From the NCBI RefSeq assembly GCF_030297015.1, contig NZ_AP028056.1, positions 2,428,939 through 2,492,938 of the forward strand: a stretch of DNA of 64,000 bases, written 5' to 3'. The translations under genes and the position numbers were made by a program. This DNA comes from Brooklawnia propionicigenes. Its GTDB lineage: Bacteria; Actinomycetota; Actinomycetes; Propionibacteriales; Propionibacteriaceae. Positions 1-8,484 of the stretch are shown piece by piece (position 1 is the stretch's first letter; each line of letters opens with the position of its first letter). The notes under the pieces are model-generated. The model made no database searches. It worked only from the letters and a program-made list of their open reading frames with translations, and was not told the origin of the DNA.

Positions 1-2
1 AC

Positions 3-512
3 ACCCTGGTCGCCACCATCATGAGCAACCTCGGGCTGATCATCGCGATGCGCGAGCACGGCATCCAGGTCGAGCAGACTCGGGTGGGCGATCGCTACGT
101 GCTGGAGGCGATGGCTCAGAACGGATTCACGCTGGGCGGTGAGCAGTCCGGCCACGTCATCATCAGCGAGTATGCGAATACCGGCGACGGTGTGCTGACC
201 GGGCTGCATGTCGCGGCCCGGGTGGCACGGTCGGGGCGCTCGCTGGCCTCGCTGGCCTCGGTGATGACCACCTTGCCGCAGGTCATGATCAACGTGCCGA
301 ATGTCGACAAGATGCGGGCCGGCGTCGACCCCGAGATCACTCGTGCGGTCACCCAGGCCAACAACAAGCTGGGCATGAGCGGGCGCGTGGTGCTGCGTCC
401 GTCGGGCACCGAGCCGCTGGTTCGCGTGATGGTCGAAGCGTCCACCGCCGAGAACGCCCAGCAGGTCGCCGAGCAACTCGCGGGCTTGGTCGCGAGCCGC
501 CTCGCTCTGTAA
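3..512 (+). CDS. glmM: Phosphoglucosamine mutase, C-terminal part (cut by window start)
   Basis: GlmM interconverts glucosamine-6-phosphate and glucosamine-1-phosphate in the cytoplasm on the route to UDP-GlcNAc and peptidoglycan. The frame is open from base 3, so only the last 169 residues are here. They show the family's VGDRYVLE and GGEQSGH segments (the latter is the sugar-binding loop) and the C-terminal phosphate-binding loop [14 protein letters not shown]. The catalytic serine and metal site lie outside the window. glmS, which makes its substrate, lies 2 kb downstream, so the amino-sugar genes cluster. No clear hairpin terminator follows the stop codon. Confidence 0.96.
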   Translation, partial: TLVATIMSNLGLIIAMREHGIQVEQTRVGDRYVLEAMAQNGFTLGGEQSGHVIISEYANTGDGVLTGLHVAARVARSGRSLASLASVMTTLPQVMINVPNVDKMRAGVDPEITRAVTQANNKLGMSGRVVLRPSGTEPLVRVMVEASTAENAQQVAEQLAGLVASRLAL

Positions 513-569
513 GGGCCGTGCCGTTCCCCCAGCCCCGCCCACCCGCCGAGCCGATGCCGGCTTGGCAGA

Positions 570-595
570 GCTGACCGCCAGATCGCCTCGTCCGG
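570..595. repeat. 26-bp exact direct repeat, copy A
   Basis: Bases 570-595 match bases 1834-1859 exactly over 26 positions in the same orientation; the flanking bases differ on both sides. Copy B is internal coding sequence of coaA (minus strand, residues PAGRGDLAVS). Copy A lies just ahead of the first membrane helix of the channel gene and contains an in-frame TGA at 572-574. Confidence 0.9.
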
Positions 596-691
596 TCGCG
601 TTTCTTCCAGTCGTTCATCATCGGCGCAATCGTCGCGAATGCCGTCATCATCGGCATCAACACCTTCACGCTCGACGGCTGGGTCTCCGGT

Positions 692-1543
692 GTGCTGATG
701 CGCCTGGACTGGATCTTCGTGACGATCTTCGTGATCGAACTGGTGGTGCGTTTCGCCGCCGATGGGCTGGACCCGCGCCGCTTCTTCAGGTCGAGTTGGA
801 ATACCTTCGACTTCCTGGTGGTGGCGGTTTGCTTCATTCCCGGGGTGTCGACCAGCGCCACGGCGCTGCGGGTGATCCGGCTGCTTCGGGTCAGCAGACT
901 ATTGCGCATCATGCCCGATTCGCGTGTGCTGCTGCGCGGGCTGCGCCGGGCAGCAGGACCCGCGCTGTCGCTGGCGGCCCTGACCGTACTGCTGTGCTAT
1001 CTGTATGCGGTGGTCGGTTGGATGGCGTTTCGTGACCATGGGAATGCCGACATTCCGGGCTACTTCGACAACATCGGCGAAGCCATGCTGACGATGTTCG
1101 AGCTGCTCACCTTGGAAGGCTGGAACCAGACGCTGCATGACCTGCGTCAGGTCAGCCCGTTCGCGGTGCCGTATGTGATCTCTTTCCTGCTCATCGGCAC
1201 CTATATCGTGGTGAACCTGGTGGTCGGCATCGTCATCAACAGCCTGGACGAGGCGTACAAGGAACGCGACCACGAGCGTGCGCTGGAATACATGGCGACC
1301 GGCGGTGAACGGGCCGGGGTGGAGGCGACCATCAATGAACTCCGGACGGTGCTCGACCGGCTGGAGGCCCAGCTGGGTACCGCCGTCCAAGCCGATGAAC
1401 CGCTGATCATCTCCGGCGACGGACCCGATGCCGTCGAAACTACCGGTGCGCAGAACCACCAGCCGTCCCGCAACGGCTCCCAGCTGGCTGCCGGTGAAAC
1501 AGCTGCCGTGGAACTGCCGCGGGCCGAGGTCGCCGACGGCTAG
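692..1543 (+). CDS. Voltage-gated cation channel (BacNaV-like), 5' end apparently damaged
   Basis: The product is a six-helix ion channel of the Ion_trans family. S4 shows arginines at every third position (RVIRLLRVSRLLRIM), and the pore has a TLEGW filter comparable to the TLESW filter of bacterial sodium channels; a hydrophilic C-terminal tail follows. GTG 692 is the first conventional start in this frame, but S1 is encoded upstream from about 602 (FFQSFIIGAIVANAVIIG) in the same frame with no start codon. The next candidates upstream, GTG 518 and ATG 554, are cut off by TGA 572-574. The gene is therefore either a 5' pseudogene, frameshifted near 590, or affected by a sequence error. Its stop overlaps the convergent coaA stop by four bases (CTAG). 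Ion selectivity cannot be decided from the filter alone. Confidence 0.7.
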   Translation: MLMRLDWIFVTIFVIELVVRFAADGLDPRRFFRSSWNTFDFLVVAVCFIPGVSTSATALRVIRLLRVSRLLRIMPDSRVLLRGLRRAAGPALSLAALTVLLCYLYAVVGWMAFRDHGNADIPGYFDNIGEAMLTMFELLTLEGWNQTLHDLRQVSPFAVPYVISFLLIGTYIVVNLVVGIVINSLDEAYKERDHERALEYMATGGERAGVEATINELRTVLDRLEAQLGTAVQADEPLIISGDGPDAVETTGAQNHQPSRNGSQLAAGETAAVELPRAEVADG

Positions 1544-2463
1544 ATCCGCCGGATCCGCACCTCGGAGATCACGTGATCGCTGCCCTTGCGCAGGATCGCG
1601 GTGGCGCGGTCGCGGGTCGGTTCGATGTTCTCGACGAGGTTCGGTTTGTTGATGGTGTCCCAGACCTCGCGCGCCTGCCATACCGCCTCTTCGTCGGACA
1701 GCTCGGCATAGGAACGGAAGAAGCTGGTGGGATCGCGGAATGCGGTGTCGCGCAGCGCCATGAATCGCGCTACATACCAGTCGCGGATATCGGATTCGTC
1801 GGCGTCCACATAGACCGAGAAATCGAAGAAATCGCTGACCGCCAGATCGCCTCGTCCGGCCGGGGCCGGCTGCAATACGTTCAGGCCTTCCACGATCAAG
1901 ATGTCCGGGCGCGTGACGACGATCCTCTCACCCTGGACGATGTCATAGATGACATGGGAGTAGACCGGCGCCGTGACCTCGGCGACACCCGATTTCACGG
2001 CGATGACGAAATCCAGCAGCGCGCGGCGGTCATAGCTTTCCGGGAAGCCCTTGCGGTCGAGGATGCCGCGGGCTTCCAGAACCGAATTCGGGTACAGGAA
2101 TCCATCGGTGGTCACCAATTCGACCCTCGGATGGCCGGCCGATTGCCTCAGAAGCTCCCGCAAGAGGCGCGCCGACGTCGATTTACCCACCGCAACCGAG
2201 CCGGCCACTCCGATGATGAACGGCGTTCGGGTGGGGGCGATCTTCAAGAACCCGTACGAATCGGCGTAGAGCTGATCATGGTTGATGCGGTAGAGATTCA
2301 ACAGCTGCGCCAGGGGCAGGTAGACCTCGGTGACGTCGCGTTCATCGGTCGGATCCTGCAGGCCGCGCAGCCTTTCGACCGTGGCAGTGTTCAGCGTCAG
2401 CTGGCCGTCGGTGGCGAGATCTGCCCACGTCTGGCGTAACAGGGTCACCCATGGACTACTCAC
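1540..2463 (-). CDS. coaA: Pantothenate kinase, type I
   Basis: CoaA phosphorylates pantothenate with ATP, the first and usually feedback-controlled step of coenzyme A synthesis in the cytoplasm. The 307-residue protein is normal length for the prokaryotic type I family. It has the P-loop GVAGSVAVGKST at residues 85-96, followed by the kinase core with VELVTTDGFLYPN and LIVEGLNVLQP. The start is GTG, giving MSSPWV. It is divergent from glmS, and its 3' end overlaps the channel gene by four bases. Copy B of a 26-bp repeat (1834-1859) is internal coding sequence here. Confidence 0.96.
   Translation of the reverse strand: MSSPWVTLLRQTWADLATDGQLTLNTATVERLRGLQDPTDERDVTEVYLPLAQLLNLYRINHDQLYADSYGFLKIAPTRTPFIIGVAGSVAVGKSTSARLLRELLRQSAGHPRVELVTTDGFLYPNSVLEARGILDRKGFPESYDRRALLDFVIAVKSGVAEVTAPVYSHVIYDIVQGERIVVTRPDILIVEGLNVLQPAPAGRGDLAVSDFFDFSVYVDADESDIRDWYVARFMALRDTAFRDPTSFFRSYAELSDEEAVWQAREVWDTINKPNLVENIEPTRDRATAILRKGSDHVISEVRIRRI
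1834..1859. repeat. 26-bp exact direct repeat, copy B (inside coaA)
   Basis: This is identical to bases 570-595. It encodes part of the conserved CoaA chain, so this copy is probably the original and copy A the derived one. Confidence 0.9.
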
Positions 2464-2496
2464 GGCTCGAGACTCCCGGCTCTGGACACGAGGGAC

Positions 2497-2502
2497 AGCC
2501 TA
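2497..2502 (-). promoter_or_regulatory. Probable -10 element of coaA (TAGGCT)
   Basis: On the minus strand TAGGCT lies about 33 bases before the coaA GTG. It has the same form as the -10 hexamers before many other genes here and sits back to back with the glmS promoter. Confidence 0.45.
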
Positions 2503-2540
2503 GCGGGCGGGTGCGTGTGCTGCGACTACCAGGCATACCT

Positions 2541-2546
2541 TAGACT
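2541..2546 (+). promoter_or_regulatory. -10 element of glmS (TAGACT), leaderless type
   Basis: TAGACT ends 7 bases before the glmS ATG with no room for a Shine-Dalgarno, so transcription probably begins at or next to the start codon. This also excludes a leader riboswitch or a glmS ribozyme. Confidence 0.6.
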
Positions 2547-2553
2547 CTCCCCC

Positions 2554-4401
2554 ATGTGTGGAATCATTGGCTACGTCGGCCCTCGCGATGCGCGTGATGT
2601 CATCATCTCGGGACTGCGGCGTCTGGAGTATCGCGGATACGACTCGGCGGGCATCGCGGTGGTCGCTGACGGCCGGCTGAGTGTTGCGAAGAAGGCCGGC
2701 AAACTCGCCAATCTCGAAGCCGAACTGGCGACTGTTGACTTCCCCGTAGCCCATCAGGGCATCGGGCACACCCGATGGGCCACCCACGGTGCACCCACCT
2801 ATGAGAACGCGCACCCGCACGTCTCCGCGGACGGCCGAGTGGCCGTGGTCCACAACGGCATTATCGAGAACTTCGCCGATCTGCGCGCCGAGCTGACCGA
2901 GGCGGGCGTGCACTTCAAGTCCGAGACCGATACCGAGGTCGTTGCTCACCTGCTGGCCGCCGAACTGCAGAGCGCCGACGGGCTGATCGACGCGATGCGC
3001 GCGGTCGTCGCGCGTCTGCAGGGCGCGTTCACGCTCGTCGCGATCGACGTCACGCGTCCGGGTGAGGTCGTTGCGGCGCGCCGCAACTCCCCGCTGGTGG
3101 TCGGCGTCGGGAAGGACGAGAACTTCGTCGCCTCCGATGTGCTGGCCTTCATCGAACACACCCGCGATGTGGTCGAGCTCGGGCAGGATCAGATCGTCCT
3201 GATCACCGCCGATGACATCACCGTGGTCGGCTTCGACGGCCAGCCGGCCGAGACCGCCCGCTACCACGTCGACTGGGACACCTCGGCCGCCGAGAAGGCC
3301 GGCTTCGACTGGTTCATGCGCAAGGAGATCTTCGAGCAGCCCAAGGCTGTTGCCGACACCCTGCTGGGTCGTTTCAACTCCAAGGGGGAGCTGGTGCTCG
3401 ACGAGATGCGCGGCATCTCACCCGAAGACCTGCGCCGTATCAACAAGATCGTGATCGTCGCCTGCGGCACCGCCTACTACGCCGGGATGGTCGCCAAATA
3501 CGCCATCGAGCACTGGACGCGGGTGCCCTGCGAGGTCGAGGTGGCCTCCGAGTTCCGCTACCGCGATCCGATCATCGATCCGCAGACGTTGTGCGTCACC
3601 ATCAGTCAGTCCGGCGAGACCGCCGACACGCTGATGGCCATCCGGCATGCCCGCATCCAAGGCGCCAAGATCATCGCCATCTGCAATACCAACGGCGCCA
3701 CGATCCCGCGCGAATCGGACGCAGTCATCTACACTCACGCCGGCCCCGAGATCGGTGTGGCGTCCACCAAGGGCTTCCTCACTCAGCTGGCCGCCTGCTA
3801 CCTGCTGGGGCTGTACCTCGCCCAGGTGCGCGGCATGAAGTACGCCGACGAGATCCGCGTCATCACCGACGAGCTGGCGCACACCCCGCAGATGATCCAG
3901 CAGATGCTGGACGGCGCCGACGAGATCTACCAGCTGGCCCACGATCTGGCCAGCGCCGAGGACTTCATCTTCCTCGGGCGTCATGTCGGCTACCCGGTCG
4001 CCCTCGAGGGCGCACTCAAGCTGAAGGAGATCGCCTACCAGCACGCCGAGGGATTCGCCGCCGGCGAGCTCAAGCACGGGCCGATCGCCATCATCGAGCC
4101 GGGCATGCCGGTGTTCGTCGTCGTGCCGCCGGCCGGCCGCGATCAGCTGCGCGACAAGGTGCTGAGCAACATCAAGGAAGTCAAGGCGCGCGGCGCGCAC
4201 ACCATCGTCCTGGCCGAGAACGGGGACGACGGCATCGAGGCGGACGCCGATCTGATCATCCGGCTGCCGCACACCTCGACGCTGCTGCAGCCGTTGGTCG
4301 CGACCGTCCCGCTGCAGCTGCTCGCCTGTGAGTTGGCGACCGAGCTCGGCCACGATGTCGATCAGCCCCGCAACCTGGCGAAGTCCGTCACCGTCGAGTG
4401 A
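2554..4401 (+). CDS. glmS: Glutamine-fructose-6-phosphate aminotransferase (isomerizing)
   Basis: GlmS makes glucosamine-6-phosphate from fructose-6-phosphate and glutamine, the entry step to UDP-GlcNAc. The start is set at ATG 2554 because the product must begin MCGIIGYVG: Cys2 becomes the N-terminal nucleophile of the glutaminase domain after Met removal. Residues 1 to about 230 form the class II amidotransferase domain (LEYRGYDSAG, HTRWATHG). Two SIS domains follow (CGTAYYAG, SQSGETADT), and the protein ends in the usual DQPRNLAKSVTVE. It is 615 residues long, normal for the family. acpS begins 7 bases after the stop and nnrD follows, probably as one transcript. Confidence 0.97.
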   Translation: MCGIIGYVGPRDARDVIISGLRRLEYRGYDSAGIAVVADGRLSVAKKAGKLANLEAELATVDFPVAHQGIGHTRWATHGAPTYENAHPHVSADGRVAVVHNGIIENFADLRAELTEAGVHFKSETDTEVVAHLLAAELQSADGLIDAMRAVVARLQGAFTLVAIDVTRPGEVVAARRNSPLVVGVGKDENFVASDVLAFIEHTRDVVELGQDQIVLITADDITVVGFDGQPAETARYHVDWDTSAAEKAGFDWFMRKEIFEQPKAVADTLLGRFNSKGELVLDEMRGISPEDLRRINKIVIVACGTAYYAGMVAKYAIEHWTRVPCEVEVASEFRYRDPIIDPQTLCVTISQSGETADTLMAIRHARIQGAKIIAICNTNGATIPRESDAVIYTHAGPEIGVASTKGFLTQLAACYLLGLYLAQVRGMKYADEIRVITDELAHTPQMIQQMLDGADEIYQLAHDLASAEDFIFLGRHVGYPVALEGALKLKEIAYQHAEGFAAGELKHGPIAIIEPGMPVFVVVPPAGRDQLRDKVLSNIKEVKARGAHTIVLAENGDDGIEADADLIIRLPHTSTLLQPLVATVPLQLLACELATELGHDVDQPRNLAKSVTVE

Positions 4402-4408
4402 TCTCGGC

Positions 4409-4777
4409 ATGATCATCGGCATCGGGGTCGACATCTGCCAGGTCGACCGCGTCGCGGCCATGCTGGAGCGTCACCCCGGGCTGATGGATCGGCTGTTCAA
4501 CTCGGCCGAGTCCCACACCGCCGACGGCAGACCGCGGTCCGCCGATTCGCTGGCCGCCCGATTCTGCGCCAAGGAAGCGTTGGCCAAGGCACTCGGTTCG
4601 CCCGGCGGCATGAGTTGGTTGGACGCCGAGGTCATCACATCGGCCAATGGCGCCCCCGAGTTCGTCATTCGCGGTACGGTTGCGGCGAGAGCCGCCGAAT
4701 GCGCAGTGCAGAACATCCGGCTATCACTGAGCCATGACGGCGGGTTGGCAACGGCATTTGTCATCTGTGAGGGGTAA
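4409..4777 (+). CDS. acpS: Holo-[acyl-carrier-protein] synthase
   Basis: AcpS transfers the 4'-phosphopantetheine arm of coenzyme A to acyl carrier protein. The 122-residue chain begins MIIGIGVDICQVDRV, with the magnesium-binding Asp8, and carries the RFCAKEALAKALG motif, so ATG 4409 is chosen over starts inside glmS. The C-terminal strand SLSHDGGLATAFV is also typical. It lies between glmS and nnrD with 7- and 2-base gaps, and coaA upstream supplies the CoA pathway. Confidence 0.95.
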   Translation: MIIGIGVDICQVDRVAAMLERHPGLMDRLFNSAESHTADGRPRSADSLAARFCAKEALAKALGSPGGMSWLDAEVITSANGAPEFVIRGTVAARAAECAVQNIRLSLSHDGGLATAFVICEG

Positions 4778-4779
4778 TC

Positions 4780-6231
4780 GTGATCGGGATTCAGCCAGTC
4801 GATAAGATCCGCGCTGCCGAACGGGAGTTCGCCGAAGCGAATCCCGACGTCAATCTGATGCTGCGCGCCGCCGACCAGGTGGCCGAACTGGCGGAGCGGA
4901 TGGTTCCGTCCGGCACCATCCTGGTGGTGGTCGGCCCCGGCAACAACGGCGGTGATGGACTGTTCGCGGCCCGCAAACTGGTGCGCGACGGGCGCCGCCA
5001 GGTGATGGTCTGGCCGGTCGCCGGCACAGCCCACCCGCAGGGCGTCGTGGCTGCCCGCCAGGTCGGCATCCGCTTCCTCAACGACTTGGAGGTCGGCAGG
5101 CTGCTGCCCGACATCGCCTTGGTCATCGACGGCATCACGGGCATTGGAGGACGCACCGGTCTGCCGGAGAATGTGCACTGGTTCGCCGAGATGTGTGACG
5201 TCTTGAAGATCCCCGTGCTGGCCATCGACATTCCCTCCGGACTCGCGGCCGAGGACCATCATCGTCCCGCTCATGTCCTCGCCGCCACCCGGACGATCAC
5301 CTTCGCGGCGCCCAAGCTGTGCCATCTCGCGCAGCCGGCAGCCAGCGCCTGCGGGGATGTCGAGGTGGCCGACATCGGCCTCGAGCTGCCGAAGTCGAAC
5401 CTGCGTCAGATGCAGCGGATGGATGTGGCCCGCTGGTGGCCGTGGCCGACGCCCTATACCGACAAGTACTCCCGCGGTGTACTCGGCATCGATACCGGTT
5501 CGGATCGCTATCCCGGTGCCGCCGTGCTGCCGGTGACCGGCGCGGTCTATTCGGGGGCCGGCATGATCCGGTTCACCGGCCCCGACCGGCTGGCCGACCT
5601 CATCTTGCACAAGCTGCCGTCGGTGACGGTCGGCAGTGGGCGCGTCGAGGCCTGGCTGGTCGGCTGCGGCTGGTCCGAAGAGGGAGCTGAGCAGCGGTTC
5701 GGCCCGATCCTGGAATCAGGGGTGCCGTTGGTCATCGACGCCGATGCGCTGCGCTATCTACCCAAGCGGCTGCCCGAAGGATCGTTGCTCACCCCCCACG
5801 CCGGGGAGCTGGCCGAGCTGTTGGGCATCAGCCGACCCGAGGTGGAGGACGATCCGGTCGGCAAGGCCTACGAGGCGGCCGAACGCTGGGAGACCACGGT
5901 GCTGCTCAAGGGCGCCACCCAGTACATCGCCAATCCGTTCGAGAAGCGGGTCACCCTGGCGATCGCCGGCCCCTCATGGACGGCGCAGGCGGGATCGGGT
6001 GATGTGCTGGCGGGCATCTGCGGCACCTTGCTGGCTGCGGGACTGCCCGCCCCGAAGGCGGCAGCGCTCGCGGCGTCGGTTCAGGCCATGGCTGCGGCCC
6101 GCAAGCCCGGCCCGTTCCCGCCCGATGTTGTCGCGCAGGCGATTCCCGAGGTGCTGGTGCACCTTGCCGAACTGGCTGATCAGCCGGTCTTGGCCGGTGA
6201 CCTGACGCCCAGGTCGATCGCTGCGCAGTAG
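4780..6231 (+). CDS. nnrD: Bifunctional NAD(P)HX epimerase / ADP-dependent NAD(P)HX dehydratase
   Basis: This enzyme repairs hydrated NADH and NADPH. The N-terminal YjeF_N domain (about residues 1-205) has the epimerase segment GPGNNGGDGLFAARKL. The C-terminal carbohydrate-kinase-like domain (about 220-470) has LTPHAGELAELLG and GSGDVLAGICGTLLAAG, the dehydratase signature. At 483 residues it has the length of the fused form. GTG 4780 follows the acpS stop by two bases. Its last 52 bases overlap the 3' end of the convergent mannosyltransferase gene. Confidence 0.94.
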   Translation: MIGIQPVDKIRAAEREFAEANPDVNLMLRAADQVAELAERMVPSGTILVVVGPGNNGGDGLFAARKLVRDGRRQVMVWPVAGTAHPQGVVAARQVGIRFLNDLEVGRLLPDIALVIDGITGIGGRTGLPENVHWFAEMCDVLKIPVLAIDIPSGLAAEDHHRPAHVLAATRTITFAAPKLCHLAQPAASACGDVEVADIGLELPKSNLRQMQRMDVARWWPWPTPYTDKYSRGVLGIDTGSDRYPGAAVLPVTGAVYSGAGMIRFTGPDRLADLILHKLPSVTVGSGRVEAWLVGCGWSEEGAEQRFGPILESGVPLVIDADALRYLPKRLPEGSLLTPHAGELAELLGISRPEVEDDPVGKAYEAAERWETTVLLKGATQYIANPFEKRVTLAIAGPSWTAQAGSGDVLAGICGTLLAAGLPAPKAAALAASVQAMAAARKPGPFPPDVVAQAIPEVLVHLAELADQPVLAGDLTPRSIAAQ

Positions 6232-7316
6232 TAGTCGAGCAACTGGTCGCACACCCGCGGCCAGGTGCGATTTTCGACCCTCTTGCGGGCGGTCTGCCCG
6301 AAGATCGTCCGCTTGAAGCCGTCACCCACCAGGTCGGCGACCTGATTGCGCATGGCGCTCAGATCACCGGGCGGGTACAGCCAGCCGTTGTGTGACGGAT
6401 CGATGAGGTCGATCGGGCCACCCCGGCGGGGTGCGATGGCAGCCAGCCCCGACGCGTGAGCCTCCTGGACCGCCTGGCAGAAGGTCTCCGACTCCCCAGG
6501 GTGAACGAACAGGTCGAGGGAGGCCAGGCAGCGAGCCAACTCCTCCCCGGACTTCATGCCCACGAAGACCGCACCAGGCAGGTCGGCCTCGAGTTCGGCA
6601 CGCTGTGGACCGTCCCCGATGATCACCAGCCGAACGCCGGGCAGATCGGTGAGCGCGCGCAGATCTTTGACCTGTTTCTCGGGAGCCAGGCGTCCCATGA
6701 AGCCCACCACGACCTCGCCGTGCGGGGCCCACGAATCGTGCAGCGCCTGATCACGCTTGTCGGGGCTGAACAACTCGGTGTCGACGCCTCGTCCCCAAAC
6801 ATCCACCCGTGAGAACCCGTGCGCTATCAGCTGGTCACGGGTATAGCTGGACGGCGCCAGATTGATGGTCGCCATGTTGTGGAGCTTGCGCAGGTGCCGC
6901 CAGAAGATCGGCTCGGCAGCCGGATATCCGTACTGCACGGCATAGCGGGGTACCTCGGTCTGGTAGAGGGCGACGCTCGGCACGCCCAACTCGGCTGCGG
7001 CCATCACCCCTTTCGAACCGAGAATCACCGGAGCGGCCAGGTGCACGACATCAGGAGCGAAATCAGCGAGCAGCTTGTGCAGCGAATTCGCGGAGGTGGC
7101 CGACAGCCGAAGATCGGGATACCAGGGCAGATAGAGCGAGGCGGTCGTCACAACAGGAAAGCCCGCATAGCTTTCCGGGACACCGCGAGGGTCACTGGGG
7201 GCGATCACCAAAGCCTCATGGCCGCGGCGTCTCAGGTGTTCCAAAGCTCGAAGTACTGAGTTGGTGACACCATTGATTGACGGCAAGAAGCACTCGGTTA
7301 CAAATCCAACTCGCAC
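6180..7316 (-). CDS. mgtA: GDP-mannose-dependent alpha-mannosyltransferase, MgtA-like (GT4)
   Basis: This is a GT-B glycosyltransferase of family GT4. The N-terminal acceptor domain begins MRVGFVTECFLPSINGVTNSV, and the C-terminal donor domain has VGFMGRLAPEKQVKDL and HPGESETFCQAVQEAHASG, the retaining E-x7-E motif. In mycobacteria and corynebacteria close relatives add mannose to a glucuronosyl or phosphatidyl-inositol glycolipid anchor on the way to lipomannan-like polymers; the acceptor here is unknown. It starts at GTG 7316 with a leaderless-type promoter. An MptB-like enzyme is encoded at 14,584, so the two may act in one glycolipid pathway. Confidence 0.85.
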   Translation of the reverse strand: MRVGFVTECFLPSINGVTNSVLRALEHLRRRGHEALVIAPSDPRGVPESYAGFPVVTTASLYLPWYPDLRLSATSANSLHKLLADFAPDVVHLAAPVILGSKGVMAAAELGVPSVALYQTEVPRYAVQYGYPAAEPIFWRHLRKLHNMATINLAPSSYTRDQLIAHGFSRVDVWGRGVDTELFSPDKRDQALHDSWAPHGEVVVGFMGRLAPEKQVKDLRALTDLPGVRLVIIGDGPQRAELEADLPGAVFVGMKSGEELARCLASLDLFVHPGESETFCQAVQEAHASGLAAIAPRRGGPIDLIDPSHNGWLYPPGDLSAMRNQVADLVGDGFKRTIFGQTARKRVENRTWPRVCDQLLDYYCAAIDLGVRSPAKTG

Positions 7317-7322
7317 GACTTC

Positions 7323-7328
7323 AGTTTA
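7323..7328 (-). promoter_or_regulatory. -10 element of mgtA (TAAACT), leaderless type
   Basis: On the minus strand TAAACT ends 6 bases before the GTG start of the mannosyltransferase gene. Confidence 0.5.
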
Positions 7329-7504
7329 GGTTACCGATGAAACCTGGCATGACATTGAGTTTGCCGAATGGCAAACTCTGGATGATTCCGACGTTCTCAG
7401 TCCGCTGATCGGGTGCCGGATGGCCGGCAGCCGACTAGCGGGGAAACGTTTGCTGCCGGTGGCCCCTCCGGGCCGCAAGATTCGGTCTTCGCCCCGCGCG
7501 CGCG

Positions 7505-7510
7505 TAGACT
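7505..7510 (+). promoter_or_regulatory. -10 element of the tsaE-tsaB-rimI-tsaD operon (TAGACT), leaderless type
   Basis: TAGACT ends 8 bases before GTG 7519 and no Shine-Dalgarno lies between. This favours GTG 7519 over the in-frame upstream start near 7420. Confidence 0.55.
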
Positions 7511-7518
7511 CGCACGAT

Positions 7519-8484
7519 GTGATCGAAACCGAGACCGACCAGCAGCTGCAGTTGCGGCTCGCTGAGCCGGGCGACGCTGAAACGATGCAGCAGGTGATCA
7601 CCCAAGCGTTCGGCGCACGAGACGCGCTCGATCCGCCGGCTGATGCCATGAGTGACGAGCTGGCAGACATCGAGGAACGCATCGCAACCCAGATCGGATT
7701 GATCGCCTCCGACGACTCCGGTGTGGTCGGCTGCCTGTTCTGTTCGCTGCATCCCGATGCAGACGTGCCGTCGGGCATGCTGCATCGAGTATCCGTACTT
7801 CCTGGCCACCGCCGTAATGGGGTGGCCTTTCATATGATCGTGGCTGCCGCTCAGCTGGCGACCGATGCCGGCATGCGCCGGCTGCAACTCATCGCCCGCC
7901 GTGAACTGCCGCATGTCGTCTGCTGGTGGCAGGGCTATGGCTTCGAGGTGATCCGCGAACTGGATGACCATCAGCTGCTTCTCGCTGCCGCGCTGCCCGC
8001 CCGGGTGGTGGTTCCCACCGCGGACGACATGCGCCATCTCGGCGTCCGGCTGGCTGCGCTGCTGGCTCCCGGCGACCTGATCGTCGCCAATGGTGAACTC
8101 GGCGCCGGCAAGACGACCCTCACCCAGGGAATCGCCGAGGGGCTGCAGGTGAGTGGCCCGGTCACGTCGCCGACGTTCGTGCTCAGCCGCATCCATCACT
8201 CGACCGGGACGGCACCGCAGCTGGTGCACGTCGACGCCTATCGGCTCGGATCGGCCGCCGAGCTCGATGATCTCGACCTGGACGAAACGCTGGCCGATTC
8301 GGTCACCCTGGTCGAGTGGGGCGCCGGCCTGGCCGAGTATCTGGCCACCGACCGGCTGGAGATCGATATCGAACGCAGTGGTGACGTCGACGACGAGACC
8401 CGCATCGTGACCGTCCGGGGCATCGGGCCGCGCTGGCGTGGGGTGGATCTGTGGGCGCTCGCCGGTGTGCAGGAGGAATGGTGA
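7519..8484 (+). CDS. tsaE: GNAT acetyltransferase fused to TsaE (t6A37 threonylcarbamoyltransfer ATPase)
   Basis: The 321-residue protein joins two domains. Residues 1 to about 155 form a GNAT acetyltransferase, with HRVSVLPGHRRNGVAFHMI as the acetyl-CoA loop. Residues about 160-321 form TsaE, with Walker A GELGAGKTTLTQG, SPTFVLSRIHH, HVDAYRLGS and LVEWG. TsaE is the ATPase of the complex that puts threonylcarbamoyl on A37 of ANN-decoding tRNAs. The substrate of the GNAT half is unknown. tsaB, rimI and tsaD follow with four-base overlaps, so the whole t6A group is one operon. GTG 7519 is preferred because a -10 element lies 8 bases upstream. Confidence 0.92.
   Translation: MIETETDQQLQLRLAEPGDAETMQQVITQAFGARDALDPPADAMSDELADIEERIATQIGLIASDDSGVVGCLFCSLHPDADVPSGMLHRVSVLPGHRRNGVAFHMIVAAAQLATDAGMRRLQLIARRELPHVVCWWQGYGFEVIRELDDHQLLLAAALPARVVVPTADDMRHLGVRLAALLAPGDLIVANGELGAGKTTLTQGIAEGLQVSGPVTSPTFVLSRIHHSTGTAPQLVHVDAYRLGSAAELDDLDLDETLADSVTLVEWGAGLAEYLATDRLEIDIERSGDVDDETRIVTVRGIGPRWRGVDLWALAGVQEEW

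Noticed and set aside
518-574. GTG 518 or ATG 554 as the start of the channel gene
   Set aside because: Both are in the right frame but are ended by TGA 572-574 before the first membrane helix.
2505-2553. A glmS ribozyme or leader riboswitch
   Set aside because: The -10 element leaves only about seven bases before the start codon, and no ribozyme-like structure is present.
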